Shown here piece after piece: positions 10,951 to 23,700 of a DNA stretch of 64,000 nucleotides. The stretch is from positions 10,631,955 to 10,695,954 of the forward strand of contig OZ025870.1 of assembly GCA_964019415.1 (NCBI GenBank). The letters run 5' to 3'. A program made the position numbers and the translations under genes. The DNA comes from Ianthella basta. Its lineage: Eukaryota > Porifera > Demospongiae > Verongiida > Ianthellidae. Under the pieces are notes generated by a model, which made no database searches, was not told where the DNA came from, and was given only the letters and a program-made list of their open reading frames with translations. Every line of letters starts with the position of its first letter. Position 1 is the stretch's first letter.

Positions 10951-11641
10951 TTGTCCAAGTACTATTGGACACTATTTAGTTATCCTATGTATTATTTGAC
11001 GCTGTACTATTATAATCTACCTTGTACTAAAAATAATAATTATAAATTATGCATACATAGCTATTATAGCTATTTCTAGAATTATATCATCCTGCCTAAA
11101 GGGACCGAAATTTTCAGGGTAGGACCAATATTAATATATTTTCAGAAAAGTCTGGTCCGAGGGACCAATATTTATTTTTTCAGGACCAATTTTCCAGTGA
11201 CTGGGCGCTTGCGAGTTGAAGGAGTGTGTCGAGTCATGCCTACGGTTGCCGTGGTAGAAGCTCGCGAACTTCAAAGATCCCAGCAGTGGGTACAACGTCC
11301 TCCTGGAATGATCGGAAAACCGAAGTGCGCTGCTGCTTCTTGCTACTAGTAGACTTGCATGAGGACTTTGACCTGTACCTTGTGAAGCCATAGACACAGG
11401 ACGGTGAAGCCAAGCGCGTTTCGAAGTGGTCTGTGAGACTATCCTGAAGCCACTTAGACAGGGCTTATCGGCGAGGTGTGGCATTTACATTAATTTTCTG
11501 CTAGACCCAACACTTTCTCGCCCACGCGCAATCGGGGGCAGGAAGTTGGGGCTAACGGATCCGAACACAATACGAATATTTGGCCGTGAAAATATACGGC
11601 AGTACTACGGTGGAGTAGTCACTGGGCAAGGCCTAACAACT

Positions 11642-13222
11642 ATGTCAGGCGCCAACAATTGCAAGGGACGCCGAGACCTATTTGCCATTGAAATGGAGAG
11701 AGGAGAGGATCTGTCCTACATGGGCAGGTTCAGGATCATTCTGAAGGCCGACTACAAAAACAAGAAGGCGTGGTGGAGTGCTGTGGAAAGGCTGCTGAAG
11801 ACGGATGGCGACTTCAGGGAGAAAGTGAGCCACAGTGTTGGATTTGCCTTGCTAACGCGCGGCGAATTATTACCAGCTATAATGTTACATCTATAATGAT
11901 ATACGTAGGTTGCAGCGAAGGCGCAGCAGTACCCTGATAAGAAAAGGAAGCAAGTCATCATCGAAGTTATGGTGGACCTCCTCCTAGACATGGAGAAATG
12001 CACGAAGCACAAGGGATTGGTGTGGGTGGCGGAGAATTTGGATAGCTATCCGGTAAGTGCACTAGAGCATGATAAGTAGGAATTTAGCGGGATGGCCACG
12101 CCTGCTTCGGCGGCACAGCAGCGAGTCGGGTCCACGCAATTTTGAAGTATGTGAGCTTGTAGCAACAGAAGGTAGCTGCTATAACGACGGCCGTTAAATT
12201 CCATCTTTGAACAACAGTGAATCAAATCACGTCCGATAATCGGAAGTGTACGTAGCGATAATTAAGAAAATGGCCGTCAGCGCGAACGCAAAACCGAAAT
12301 TGAAGGATATCTCTTCGAAAACTGCAAGACGGGCGATTTCAACCCGTGGAGGACACTTCTGGAGATCTGTGTTATAATCCCTAAGGGTTTGGTGACGTCA
12401 TGTGCAACAGGTAGTGACGTCACATTCTGGTGGCTGACTAAATTACTGAGGACTGTGTAAGTGAGGTGAGTCGCAAATATTTAGGGGCTGCCGCAGGCAG
12501 CCCCTATATTGTTTTCAAATTGACGTTTTCATATGGCTTCATGTTACGGATATATATATAATACGCCAACCTACGGTTGTACGTCAATGCTTACATTTAT
12601 ATTGAATGTATTGGGCGAAGTATTGGGTATAGGGAATTTATATTGTCGGCCATTTTATTCGGCCAGAAGTGGACCGTGTGCGAGGCCAAGGGACTTTGAA
12701 AACCGGCTTCTAAGCGACGTCTTAGCAATCTTTGGTCGTTTTCTTCCACCTCTGATCCTGGAACAGACTCTTACAGCACTTCTGGCCGACGGGCAAAGAC
12801 ACAGCTTCGAGACAGCGCCCAACAGGTCATCGACTTCGCCCCGCGCCTTCTTCAATAATGGCCGCGCCCGCCTCAGAGGATTCACTCCGCCGCCTGGAAC
12901 ACATGACAGGAGCAACGTAGAAACTGGTGAACACCGTGATATGTAGACGCTAACATTCTTCAACCGTTTGTAGCGTTGAAAAGCTTAACTCGCACGGTTG
13001 CCCTTCTGAATGCTCTTCAGAACCTGGCCCACGCGTACTGCGCTGTAGCAAACGTACGTAGCTTTTGCCATCACAGACCACTAGCTACTCTGGCGACTGT
13101 GAGTTCCTTGGTACATTATGTTTCTGTAATGACTCACGGTAAATGCATGTGATACAAGCAGTCATGTGTCTGTCTTTGCTGGAGATTTCTCTGTGCATGT
13201 GTGTGTGTGCGTGCGTGTGTGT

Positions 13223-13270
<48 letters not shown>

Positions 13271-13349
13271 CTCATGTGTCTGGTGATAGTGGTGTGTGTG
13301 TGTGTGTGTGTGCGTGCGTGTGTGTGTGTCTCATGTGTCTGGTGATAGT

Positions 13350-13406
<57 letters not shown>

Positions 13407-16400
13407 AGGTTACTGAGGTATTAAGAAACGATGTCATGTTTACCTATTGTGAGTGACAGAGCTGCAACCGAAGGGAGCAAGTATTTCGAGTTGGGGCGGC
13501 AGCCCCACGAGTTTTTAACTTGAAATACTTGTTAAAATGGAGTGTCGTCTCGCGGAGAACGGTTGAAGGAGTCGCACTCTTCAGCCACAAGGCAGCTAGG
13601 TGAACGGCACCCCGCTAATAACACGCCTGCCCAGTCCCTCAACTGACATGGAGCATCTCGAGCCGATTCCCTGTAAGACGCTGATTTGATGAGGTAACAA
13701 ATAAACACAAGCAGAGATTCGATATTGTAAGATACTTTCACTGTGGAAAACATCAATATCCACTGGATGCATGTGACCATGCATGAACGTAACCAGTTTT
13801 GGTTGTAATTTGCAGATAAGGTCTGTGCATGGCATTTGGTATGCTGCAGGTAATTCAGTACTTTCCGTACTTACTTTAGGTTACTCTCACTATATATGCC
13901 TCTTCGTAATCCTACCATGTTTCGTGGCGTTTTGTCCAGAATTGAAGGAGTATATCCCGGACAACGAAATGTGTGTTACATTAATTAAAATATGATTTTG
14001 AAGTTGCTTTATCCACTTTGTCGAAAACTATAGTGATAGTGAAAGGTTGATATATCTCCATGGCCCCCGAATACTCTGCAGTCATGCCCTATAGCTAGCT
14101 GCATTGAAAAGTTGCACTATAATGGATGCGGTGTACTCTCCCCGGCCCTCTACTAGCTGGAATTCATGGCTTCTGAACTGCTAAAGCGTGAGGCAAACCC
14201 CTCAGAGAAAAGCCAGAAGAGGCACATGCGCACACCACTCCATCTTGCCATGGCCAAGCATAGACCGTGTCTGGATTTGGTGAACAAGCTGCTAAAAAGA
14301 AAAGGTGATCTGGAGGCAGAGGATGGTTTCGGCTGCACACCTCTCTGGGAAGCACTATACTGGAATGTGGATTATGAGATAATTGATCTACTCTTCAAGA
14401 ATGGTGTGAATGTGTTTATTGTCAATACGCATCAGACAAGCGCCCTGCACCTTACTGCTCGAAATAACAACACTTATGTGATGAGGCGACTAATTGAGGA
14501 AGGCCATCCAGTGGATGCTAGGAACAAACTTGGCTGTACCCCACTCCATGATGCAGTATACAATGGGAGTAAGGATGCAGCAGAAGTACTCATTGAGAAC
14601 GGTGAGTCTTCTGCATGTATATCTGCTTTAAGTTGCATATTAATAATTAATATTAATACACATAATGTATACAAAAATAGTAAGGATGTAGCAGGAAGGA
14701 AACAGCGTGACTGGTGCCATTGCAAGCAGCTGCTTGCAATGGCACCAGTCACGCTGTTCCCTTCGGTTGCATTACGTGCATGATCTGAAAGTGGTGTCCA
14801 CCTCGCTTGGCCAAGCAACATGGCGAGAGTCGTGACAAGCATGCAGTCAGCTGGGATGTCTAACTAAAGGCTCTGCGCTATTCAATTAGAAGGCTAAATA
14901 TAAATTGAGTGTTATTTCAGAAATCAATGAAGTTCAATGTGATGTCACGAGAGCTGCACACATGGTGGGGCACAAACATGTATATGGTAGTGGGGTACTT
15001 GCATGAAAGCCTGCCAGTCCCCACTGTCACCACTCTATAACTGCCACATGCCACCAGCCATGACACCACTTCCATGACACCACTACCACAACATAGTGCA
15101 AGTTACAATCTGCGCATGCAGACCACTGGTGCTAGTTGCCTAGGGTAACCACCCCATGTGCAGGTAGAGTGTAACACTTTGCGAATTGATGGAAAGAAAT
15201 TTAAAACACCACCAGTGCTAGCAGCTGCAGGTCAGGGAAACTGAGCACCAGCATCGAACGGCACAAGTTGGACGGGATGCAGCAGCAGTTATGGCACTTG
15301 CACTTGGGCACTATAATGAATACGTATAATGCAGTACAACTTATATATAGATAATTATATTATAATTATGTTAAGTAGAAGTGCATCTGACTGCATGTGC
15401 ATGCAATACTTTGGATAGTATGATATGGACTGAGTGGCTAGGAAGACTCATACTGTACTTCATGGAACCGCTAGCCAGATCATAACTCAAAGAGATCAAC
15501 ATGTCAGCAATACTTTGGAATCTAATTTTTATACCCTAGCATTGTATATCTCACTCACACATGGATATATATTCATGCATGGTTTCACTGTCATGCATGC
15601 AGGAGCTATAGTTAACTTCCGGAATCATATGCACCAGACTCCTCTGCATGTGGCAGCTAAACTTGAGAATCCAGAAGGAAAGGAGGAGCTCGTCAAGCTT
15701 CTCCTAGACAAGGAGGCAGATCCCAACATTTCTGATGTGAATGGAAACATCCCACTGGATCTTGCAGCAGCTGCTGAAGAGCAACATGATACAGTCACGG
15801 ACCTCCTCCTAGATCACACAACCTCTTCTGCCACTGATGAGATTTGGAAGGCAGCATTTAAAAGGGCCATGAAATCAAATAAAATCAATGATGTTCAACA
15901 CATATTCAGAGCGATGTCGCCAATAAGGTACGATATGACCACAGCGCTAAATGTGTGAGCTACAGTGAGAGCATGATAATTATAGTTATTCTAATGATCC
16001 CCCTCCACCTCTGGCTTCCACAGTGTGGTCAGTCTGTTTAGGTCCAAGGCATGTGGTGGAGAGGGATATCAGCTCGTGGAATTCATCAGCAATCCAAAGC
16101 TCAAGGTGATGCACTGTCAGGATAGCCTCAGGCCCTGCATGGGTGCACGTGTATACTTATGTATATGCATTGCAGTGAAACTTTTGGGACAGTTAACTGA
16201 CCTTTATAGAGAGGTATCTGCTCTAGATTGCTATGCTTTAATGCTATATATCTGGGGCTAAGGAGGTTGGTTGTTTAGAGAGGTAGCTGCCTAACACAGT
16301 GACCATCTTAGTCAGGTTCCACCGTGCCACCACATGAAATCAGCTGCAGCATCACTGTGAGCCACCACCACCTGTACCACACAGTCAAACTGCACAAGTA

Positions 16401-19400
16401 CAGCAGGGTATGCAGTAGTGCTGCTGGGAAAAGACCACTAGTGCAAGTTGCAAAGGTGGCCAACACAAAATAAGAATAATTTGATAGTTGATGGATGGAA
16501 ATACCACTAGCATATTTGCATACATAGCATAATAATTTTTGAAGACCAGGGGACTGCAGGAATGGCAAAAGTTGGAGCAGGAAGTGAAATATATATCCTG
16601 CAACTTGCATACATATGTAAGTTTGAAGTCTAATGGACGCGACTCTGAGAAAATGTAGGCGAGGAAAGGGAAATTGGCACCAGCCGGCATTGAACTTGTG
16701 ATGAGTAGGCCCGGTTGCGGGGTTTCAGCAGTCTAAGCCAGTTGCCATGACCCAAGACAAAATGCAAGAGTGTCAGTGGTCTAGATCTGTTTTTTTTTAT
16801 TAGGGGCTGCTGCAGGCGGCCCTTGTATTGTATTCATTTTGACATTTTGATGTATCATGGCTTTGTGTGCTGATGAATTATGCAAAATTAGTTGCAATAT
16901 ATAGCTACTATTATTGATAACACAGCAGTGACTGGAGGAAGCAAGTAATTCAAGTTGGGGTGGCAGCCCCACGAGTTTTTTGACTCGAAATATTTGTTTC
17001 CTTCTTGCATTCAGGGGTTAGGGTGAATTATAGGTAACCCCTTCTGCCATATTCTTTAATTATGTTCACATTGTTATTCCTTATTATTTGAAACTGACCA
17101 GTGGCAGCGGAACATGAAATGGTTTGAGGAGGGCGTGGCATGGTGGCAATGACAGTCAACCTTAAAGCCAATGTACAACTGGGAACAAGAATTTTTGATG
17201 GCTACATCCCATTATTCCCAGCCCTAGCAACATTAATTGACTACTGAACCACCTTATTATACAATCCAAGTAGTGGCCTATTACAGACATTCAACCCTCA
17301 AAAGTGAAACTCTAGATCTGTGTAGTTCAATCCAGTAGTATTCGGATTCCGAACTTAACTCAACAGTGTGTGATAAGCCAACTGGTTACAAAGTGATAGA
17401 ATGACACTAGCTGTTTCTCCTAGATGAAGCATTTAGTTGTTGATGGCCTCTTTTGGACTCTCCAGGGTCCAACCATGGCCATCATGGGCCGCTTTATGCT
17501 CGGCAAGACTGTTTATTGCGAGACTATTGAAGCAGACATGAAAGGAGTTCCCCCAGATGATCCCAAGTTTGATGAAAACTGCAAGACTCTGCTTGATGTC
17601 ATTGTAGAAAAAGATGACAAGGTATAGGAGTCCTCAATTCCACTGTATTTGATACAATGTGGTAAAGGCCTTGTTACATATATTCATACATGCTAAATAC
17701 ATCGCATCATGATACATATGACACATAATTTGCATCATTAGTATATATTTCAATTATAAGAAAGGATTGAATGGCACATATGTACACATTGAGAAGCAGT
17801 CTATATCTCTAAACCCCGTTCCCTTCCCAGGAGCTAGTCCAACATCCTACCATTAGGGCTATCCTGGACTACAAGTGGAAGAAATTTGCAAGATGGCACT
17901 ACATGTGAGGTTACAGATGCTGGACAATCACCAAATGAGTAATTGTTGTGCACTGTAATCATTGCATGGAACTCTCACTCTCTCCCATGCAGGCGTTCAC
18001 TCGCAGTGTATGCTCTCCGTATGCTGTTCTTCACACTGGCCCTGCTGATTGCTGCTCGGCCTGACCTAGATAATCCTGGCTGCTACAGAAATAATTCTGA
18101 TTACTTTAGGGGGATTTGTGAAGGAATTTCCCTCATCTTTTTTGTCGCCAAATTTGTTGATGAGATTCAGGAGATGTTCAGGTGTGTGACTGCACTTCCT
18201 TTGCAGTTACTGTATATTACATGCATATAGCTTCATCATATGGTTAACGTTCCTGTGCATGCCTTCCAACACATTATAGTAATGCTACGTCTGTACTTTC
18301 TGCAGCTTCGGAAAGAAATACTTCAAGGACTACTACAACTACATGCAACTGCTTGCAGTGTTCCTGCCCTTCTTAATCATCCCCATCCGAGCAGCCACCA
18401 CATGGTGTGCCTCCACTGGAGATGGATACTGTGTAGACCCCACTCTCCTACCAAATGCTGCCAATTCCACTAATATCACCTTGGACATCAACCAGGCTTG
18501 CATCTCTGCATCACAAGTCCAATGGATAATTGCCTCACTGGCCTACATAGCCAATGCCATTCTTGTATTAGAGCTCCTTGCCGTGTTTGAGTATGTACTG
18601 CAACCACCCTTGTAAGGTATGCCAAGAACCATACTTATATATTTGAAAATGCACTCCTCCTTCTGCAGGACTACTGGTGTGTATGTGAGGGTTCTCCTGA
18701 GGATTATTAAGTCAGACATGGTGAAGTTCACAGCGATATTTCTCGCTACTCTATGCATCTTTGTTGGGTCCTTCTATCTGGCTCTGAGGGCCGGAGTGAC
18801 CGTCAACATGTCAAATGGAGTCATCACATCAGACTTGGAGTTATTCAGTCTAGAAACCTTGTGAGCTGCACAATCTCTTGTGATAGTGATTCACAGTTTG
18901 TCCCAGAGTGTGTTATAATACTCATTGTGCTGCTTTAATTTGTGCAGGTACCCCTGGAATGTGGCATTCACTGGTATCCGAATCCTGATTGAGACTGGAG
19001 GGATCCTTGGTGGCCAGTACTTTGCTACTAATGTTGATGGACAATATATCGGCTACCAGTGAGTGTATTGCATGTAGTGATATCATCTGGTTCTGCATGC
19101 CCTATATATCCATTTGTGTGACTCCCCCTCCCCCCCCCCACTCCCTCCCTTCACAGATGGTTCTCTGTTGTTGTGTACCTAGCCTTCCTCTTTAGTGTGT
19201 CTGTGGTCCTCCTAAACTTGCTGATTGCCCAGATGAGTGATACCTACACCAAAGTGCAGGAAGATGTGAAGCGAAACTTTGCCATTGTAAGGGCCACAGG
19301 TATTATCAGGCTGCAGAGAAACAAATGGCTACCATTTTGCAAACAGGTGGGAGACTAGTGTTAGATTTATGACTTTAGGCACCTTGTATAGTGCTAGCCA

Positions 19401-20173
19401 TGTACATGTGATTATTAATGTGCATATCAGTATATACATCTCTTGCCTTGTTGCTTGCAGACAAACAGGAAGCGCTACTACCGGGCACAAATAGAGATAG
19501 GTAAGTTATACATAGTCTTATGGTTATAATATGGCCAAAAGCGTCCTTCATGGTGTATCTAATAATGCTCATAGTTACTGTATTGCATGGTTTGGCCCAT
19601 TTGTATTTATACAATTGAAGTCTAATTAATACTTGCAGCAAGTGTGAGCTGTGCACGTATGCCCACTCCTGTTCCCTTGCATCTCACAGATAAAGAGCTG
19701 AAGCCACAAGAGCAGCAAGAGAAGGCTGAGCAGAGATTTACGTGAGTCATTCCATAATTATAGGACAGTCACCAGTAGGAATCACAGATTAGTGAAAATT
19801 GGGCTTGATGTGTTGCAGCAATTGGTCACCCTGTGCTTCCCCTTGCATTGGATGCAGTATAATGGATACTAAAATGAACCGGCTCACCAGACTTGCTGAA
19901 ACACAGCGGCGGGAGCAGAAGAAGGCAGCTGAGTTGATTCAACAGCTGATGGAAATGATGGCTGAAGTCACAAGAAGACTGCCAAAGGATGTTAGTGAGG
20001 AGCAGGATGGACCTACCTCTGAAAGAGACACCGTTCATGCTGAGGGCAGTGAAGTTGATGGTACAGAAGACCAAAGTGACACTGCCAGCTGGGACGATAA
20101 ATGGAGTGACACTGATGATGATGATGATGATGATGATGAAGATGCCGGAAGTGATGGGGATGCATATGCATGA
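11642..20173 (+). CDS. Gene B: ankyrin-repeat TRP-like cation channel (927 aa)
   Basis: Exons: 11642-11824, 11909-12052, 14157-14601, 15603-15927, 16024-16105, 17466-17621, 17831-17904, 17993-18181, 18306-18590, 18669-18860, 18948-19058, 19157-19346, 19461-19500, 19690-19741, 19858-20173. All introns are GT-AG; the join is 2784 nt, an open frame ending TGA. Start chosen because this ATG (MSGANN) aligns with gene C's. Layout: N-terminal domain (FRIILKADYKNKKAWWSAV; VMVDLLLDME), ankyrin repeats (RTPLHLAMAK, QTPLHVAAKLE), S1 at ALRMLFFTLALLIAARP, S2, S3, a Cys/Asn-rich S3-S4 loop (NSTNIT sites), S4, S5 with YLALRAGVTVNMSNG, pore YPWNVAFTGIRILIETGG, S6 ending LLNLLIAQMSDTY, and the helix KVQEDVKRNFAIVRATG. 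The C-terminus is a charged coiled coil and an Asp-rich tail encoded by a GAT run (about 20113-20139). Likely a multimeric cation channel; the stimulus is unknown. Confidence 0.88.
12258..12412. repeat. Dispersed repeat, copy 2
   Basis: Homologous to 1712-1890. It shares GGATATCTCTTCGAAAACTGCA (differing by two or three bases), GGGCGATTTCAACCCGTGG and TTATAATCCCTAAGGGTTTGGTG. It lies in gene B intron 2. The (AAAC)n tail of copy 1 is absent. Confidence 0.6.
12483..13533. mobile_element. Hairpin-ended element 1
   Basis: The left end is a hairpin, GGGGCTGCC-GCA-GGCAGCCCC, followed by TATATTGTTTTCA. The right end is AAGTATTTCGAGTT, an inner hairpin GGGGC-GGCA-GCCCC, ACGAGTTTTT, then AACTTGAAATACTT, which pairs with the first motif; it closes GTT. 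The same two ends occur at 16802-16998, 42218-43263 and 54894-55744. No target duplication is visible. The interior holds CpG-rich unrecognised sequence (12533-12946 is open for 137 codons) and a long TG tract. Stem-loop ends without TIRs recall Helitron/Helentron-type elements, but the assignment is open. Confidence 0.65.
13195..13404. repeat. (TG)n microsatellite
   Basis: About 210 bp of nearly pure TG dinucleotides, interrupted by GC steps and by two copies of a CTCATGTGTCTGGTGATAGTGG insert (written here in two parts: CTCATGTGTCTGG, TGATAGTGG) at about 13270 and 13329. This shows slippage plus local duplication. It lies inside hairpin-ended element 1. Confidence 0.95.
13534..13690 (-). 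repeat. Dispersed repeat related to 55900-56060 and 56105-56222
   Basis: The reverse complement matches 55905-56058. Shared words are CGGCTCGA(G/A)A, GCGGGGTGCCGTTC(A/G)CCTAG, CTGCCTTG and CTCCGCG before a CCATTTT end. In both loci it lies next to a hairpin-ended element, so the two may belong to one composite unit. No protein is recognised. Confidence 0.6.
14702..14757. repeat. Perfect 28-bp palindrome with no loop
   Basis: The arm at 14702-14729 (ACAGCGTGACTGG, then TGCCATTGCAAGCAG) is followed without spacer by its exact complement at 14730-14757. With one mismatch the symmetry extends about 6 bp on each side. It lies in gene B intron 3. Such a zero-loop palindrome is unstable in cells, so it is probably very young, or an assembly fold-back. 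Confidence 0.85.
16173..16326. mobile_element. Degenerate CAGTGGAACC-type MITE
   Basis: The left end CAGTGAAACTTTTGGGAC and the right end complement CACGGTGGAACCTGACTAAG resemble the termini of 5768-6068. Internal GAGAGGTA(T/G)CTGC repeats are arranged around the centre. It lies in gene B intron 5. Confidence 0.45.
16802..16998. mobile_element. Hairpin-ended element 2 (short form)
   Basis: A 197-bp minimal copy. The left end is AGGGGCTGCTGCAGGCGGCC followed by TTGTATTGTATTCATTTTGAC. The right end is AAGTAATTCAAGTTGGGGTGGCAGCCCCACGAG (given in parts: AAGTAATTCAAGTT, GGGGTGGCAGCCCC, ACGAG), closing GACTCGAAATATTTGTT. It carries essentially only the two terminal stem-loops, so these may be all that is needed for mobility in trans (inference). 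It lies in gene B intron 5. Confidence 0.65.
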
Positions 20174-22446
20174 CTGTCTGGTTCCTGACTCTTGATTACA
20201 TAGTAGCTAATCAAGCTTTATATAGGAATCAACATGTTAACGCATCGGCCTAGGCCTTATTGCTTTAGGACTGGTACAATATAGCTATAGTGACAGATAC
20301 ATTGGCAGCGTAATTTTGTAACAAAATATACTGTATGCTCAGAATCTGCACCAAACATGTACTGCTTATAAATAATATAGCTGTAGCATTTCAGCACATG
20401 TATACAAATGCTATTGTATAGAATAGGTAATTTGGTACCAGAATGTATTATAATTCAACAATCACCCCTATATGTGCTATAGTCACACAGAACATGCATG
20501 CATGGTGACAGCCCTAATTAGCTAATTATGTATAATTCTATGTGCGATAGTCATGTATAGACATGCAGCCACCTTTCTAAAGCAGTCAGCCGCCCTGGCC
20601 CCAAATAGCACTACCATAGAACTAAAACATTGCAGTCTACCTCTGTAAAGCAGCCACCTCTCCATAGAGGTCGCCTATATATGGCCACAGGCGGCTGCCT
20701 TAGACAGGATTCACTGTATACTGCAGGGATCCAGCTATGTATTGTATGTAAGACATGCTGTAGGGCAAGTAGCACTACAAGGCGCGTACATGTAGATTAG
20801 GGTTAGATTAGGGCATGTGTGAATGTAGTCAGCCATGTGGTGTGGGCGTGTGGCGTCTTTGTGATGCATGTGAGCTGACACACACCCACATGCATGGGTG
20901 TTGGTTTCACTGCATTCTTGGGACATACATTCAACACACTATCATGCAACATTATGCTTTGAAGAATAACTTTGAAAGAGGGAATAATTATATAGTAGTA
21001 CATAATGGGTATAAATTGCATCATTATTGCTTACTCATGAGCATACGCTATGAACTTTAGACTGTAGACTAGTTTCCGTTTACTAGTATATAAACATAAC
21101 ATATGTTATATATGCTACTCTTGTATCCATCGATAATCTGCTTCAAGGTGCAGGTGCACTCATACATAGCACTGGCCATGCACATTGTGATGGTACTGTG
21201 TAGATCCCTGGTACAGTTGACTGTAAAGCTAGGTAAGAAGTTCATGCAACTGCATGGCAGGGGTTGGGAGGGACAAGCACAATCCAGTACAAGCTTAAGT
21301 ACACATCTGTGAAACAAGAAAAGGAAAGAAAGCAAATGTTGAAGGTTCTGTAAATAAATGGCTGGCGGACGGGTGGGGTGTGCGTGGGTACGATACTAGG
21401 CATTGTCTGCTGTGTCTTCAGCTGTCTCCACAGACACCTTGGCATAATACTAACTGTCCTTGGCCAGCAGGAAGCCTTGGAGTAGCTGCACTTCCATAGC
21501 AGCACTGACAATTATGTTCCATTTCACTACATCTAGCTGTTCACTTCTGATACAGAAGCTCTAGAGATACTCACTTTTTATATTTCTTTCTCTTGTACAT
21601 TCTTGATCATTTGGCTGCTCACCATGTTGAGCTTCCATGTAATGATTAAGAACATGTTTTCTGATTTGTTCACTGATTTGTTGTACTGAAATGCATATAA
21701 TGCATGTAAACTGCACAATACTAATATGGCTCATGCCTTGGCAGGCTTCCTGCTACAGCATTCACATGCATACAGTTGAGTCAGGCCATAAACACAAATC
21801 AAATCAACCAATATAACCAGAAGATACAGGGAAAATCATAGACATTTGATGATTATGGTGGTTGGCACTGAAAGAACAACCAGAATTAAATCCAAAGATT
21901 TCCAAGAAACCAGTAGGATGTATTACCGTATACTCTATACCCAAAGTGAACGCTTCACGGGAAGGTGATGGGGTGCATGGGTATTAGGATGCAAGATTAT
22001 AGCCAGCAGCTGCAGGTGTGAGTGTAGGCCTACCTGGCTAGTGGAGATCAACTATAAATATCAGGAGAGAAATTACTGGCTGCAGCCACAACCGAGCAGA
22101 TGTGTATGGTTGACTGACTATAGGTGTATTTCACTATCCAAGACTGTTATTTGAAGTGAGCTATGTTATAGGTCATAGCATTTATCTATTAATTTTAGAT
22201 ATATTGCTATAGAGCTATTCAGAGGTACAGTCATATAGAACAGAGTTGTGGACTCACTATTAAATACACTAATGAAGGAAGTAAACGGTGCAGTAACAGG
22301 AAGCGATAGCACAAGGCATGCATGAAAATTAAGTGAATTTCAATGCCGCGAGGGATTATAACTCAATTACTGGCTAAACTATATACAGCCTGATGTGACT
22401 TGTGGTCAGGAGATCCGGCCGGCTGCGGTCACTGGCAAGGAGAACA
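20174..22446. other. Spacer between genes B and C
   Basis: No gene is recognised. Most of it is homologous to the A-B spacer (about 6900-8640). At about 20570-20720 there is a further decayed CAGTGGAATCC-type MITE: GCAGCCACCT repeats, closing GGATTCACTGTA. No canonical AATAAA lies just after gene B's stop; the nearest AATAAA-type motif noted is near 21352. Confidence 0.5.
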
Positions 22447-23394
22447 ATGTCAGCTGGCTTGAATGGAGAGGTGGTCGATATTGAAATGGCAGAGGAGGGA
22501 GAGGATCAAGCCGATCCACACTACCCTCCAATAGTGAAGAAAAAGACGGCGGAGTCGTGGTACAAGGACAGATTTAGGACTATCCTGAAGGCCGACTACA
22601 GAAACAAGAAGACGTGGTGGAACGCTGTGGAAGAGCTGCTTAAGAAGGATGTGGACTTTAGAGAGAAAGTGAGCCACTATACCTTGCTACATGTACGTAT
22701 CATATGTATACACGCGGCGAACTGCATGTAAACTGTTAACGCCCGTATAATACAGGTTGCTGCAAAGTCTCTGGCGGACGCGGCTAAGCCAAGGAAGCAG
22801 GCAATCGCGGAAGTGATGGTGGACCTCCTCCTCGACTCAGAGGGAATCACAGTGCACAAGGGATTGGTGTATGTAGTGGAGAATTTGGAGAGTTATCCTG
22901 TAAGTGTTGTGGAGAATTTGCAGTGCACTATTATACTTAAGGCACGACCTAGGCAGCGGTCAGTTGGGTACACTTTTAGCCGCGCTCCACGTTTTGCTGT
23001 TCAGCAAACATTTCATATAGAATGGCTGTTTACTGCCATGCTAGCAGGTAAGAAGAACATTAATTCAGCAGGCCAAACCAAGTATTTAGGCATGTGTGAT
23101 AGTTAAGTCTATCCTTGCACTTTGTTGACAGAATGATACTTTCTGGTGAAAACACCAAGAAGTAGCAAACTTCCTGTGTTGCTGTGTGCTGTGAGTGTGA
23201 CTTTTTTGGGATCCTAAGTCATGCACATATACTAAGGGAGATTATGATGAGTGCTGCATGTAGGTATATGGAGAAGGATTGGGCTAAAACCCGTTGAAGC
23301 AAGCAAGTAAACTCTGTGTGTTTAAATCCATGTATGTGAATGGTTTTGATGGGAGGTGCTGCATGGAAGGTGCGCAGGAGAAGAGCCATGGAAG

Positions 23395-23700
23395 AGTCGT
23401 AATGATGCTGAGAGGTGGAACTTCCCTTTTGTGTAGATTGAGACTGATAGACGGAGAGGTGTAGGGAATGTTACTGAGATGAATGAAGTGGAAGGTTGCA
23501 ATCACTGGCTGTTACAATGTCCGAGGTGGGATCTATTGAAAGACGACATCTGCATGCTGACTAATGTTGGAAAACGGATCCCTTATTTTGCAGCTTTTGT
23601 AGTTGACAATATTCAATCTACTGCAATCACAGGCTTGGCTTGTAAGGACCCGGGGATTGCCCAGCTGCATGATCTATTCAACATGGACTGTGAGATATGA
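23395..23700 (+). pseudogene. LINE reverse-transcriptase-protein C-terminal fragment
   Basis: The forward frame 23479-23700 reads NEVEGCNHWLLQCPRWDLL, matching the C-terminal region of the minus-strand LINE nearby (NEVEDVMHWLLRCPAWNSL). Upstream frames keep traces of the preceding GGT...ETDRxRGV block with frameshifts. This conserved Cys/His-containing tail is typical of some animal non-LTR retrotransposon ORF2 proteins. It is a different, older insertion from the one at 23868-25682. Located in gene C intron 2. Confidence 0.7.

Noticed and set aside
11426..11641. In-frame upstream extension of gene B exon 1
   Set aside because: The upstream part has no counterpart in genes C and D; the ATG at 11642 aligns with their starts.
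12533..12946. 137-codon open frame inside hairpin-ended element 1
   Set aside because: No recognisable domain, minus-strand frame open as well, and no similar frame in elements 3 or 4.
13162..13437. Open frames of Thr-His or Cys-Val repeats
   Set aside because: Pure products of the TG/CA microsatellite; the same applies at 35174-35431 and 42722-43091.
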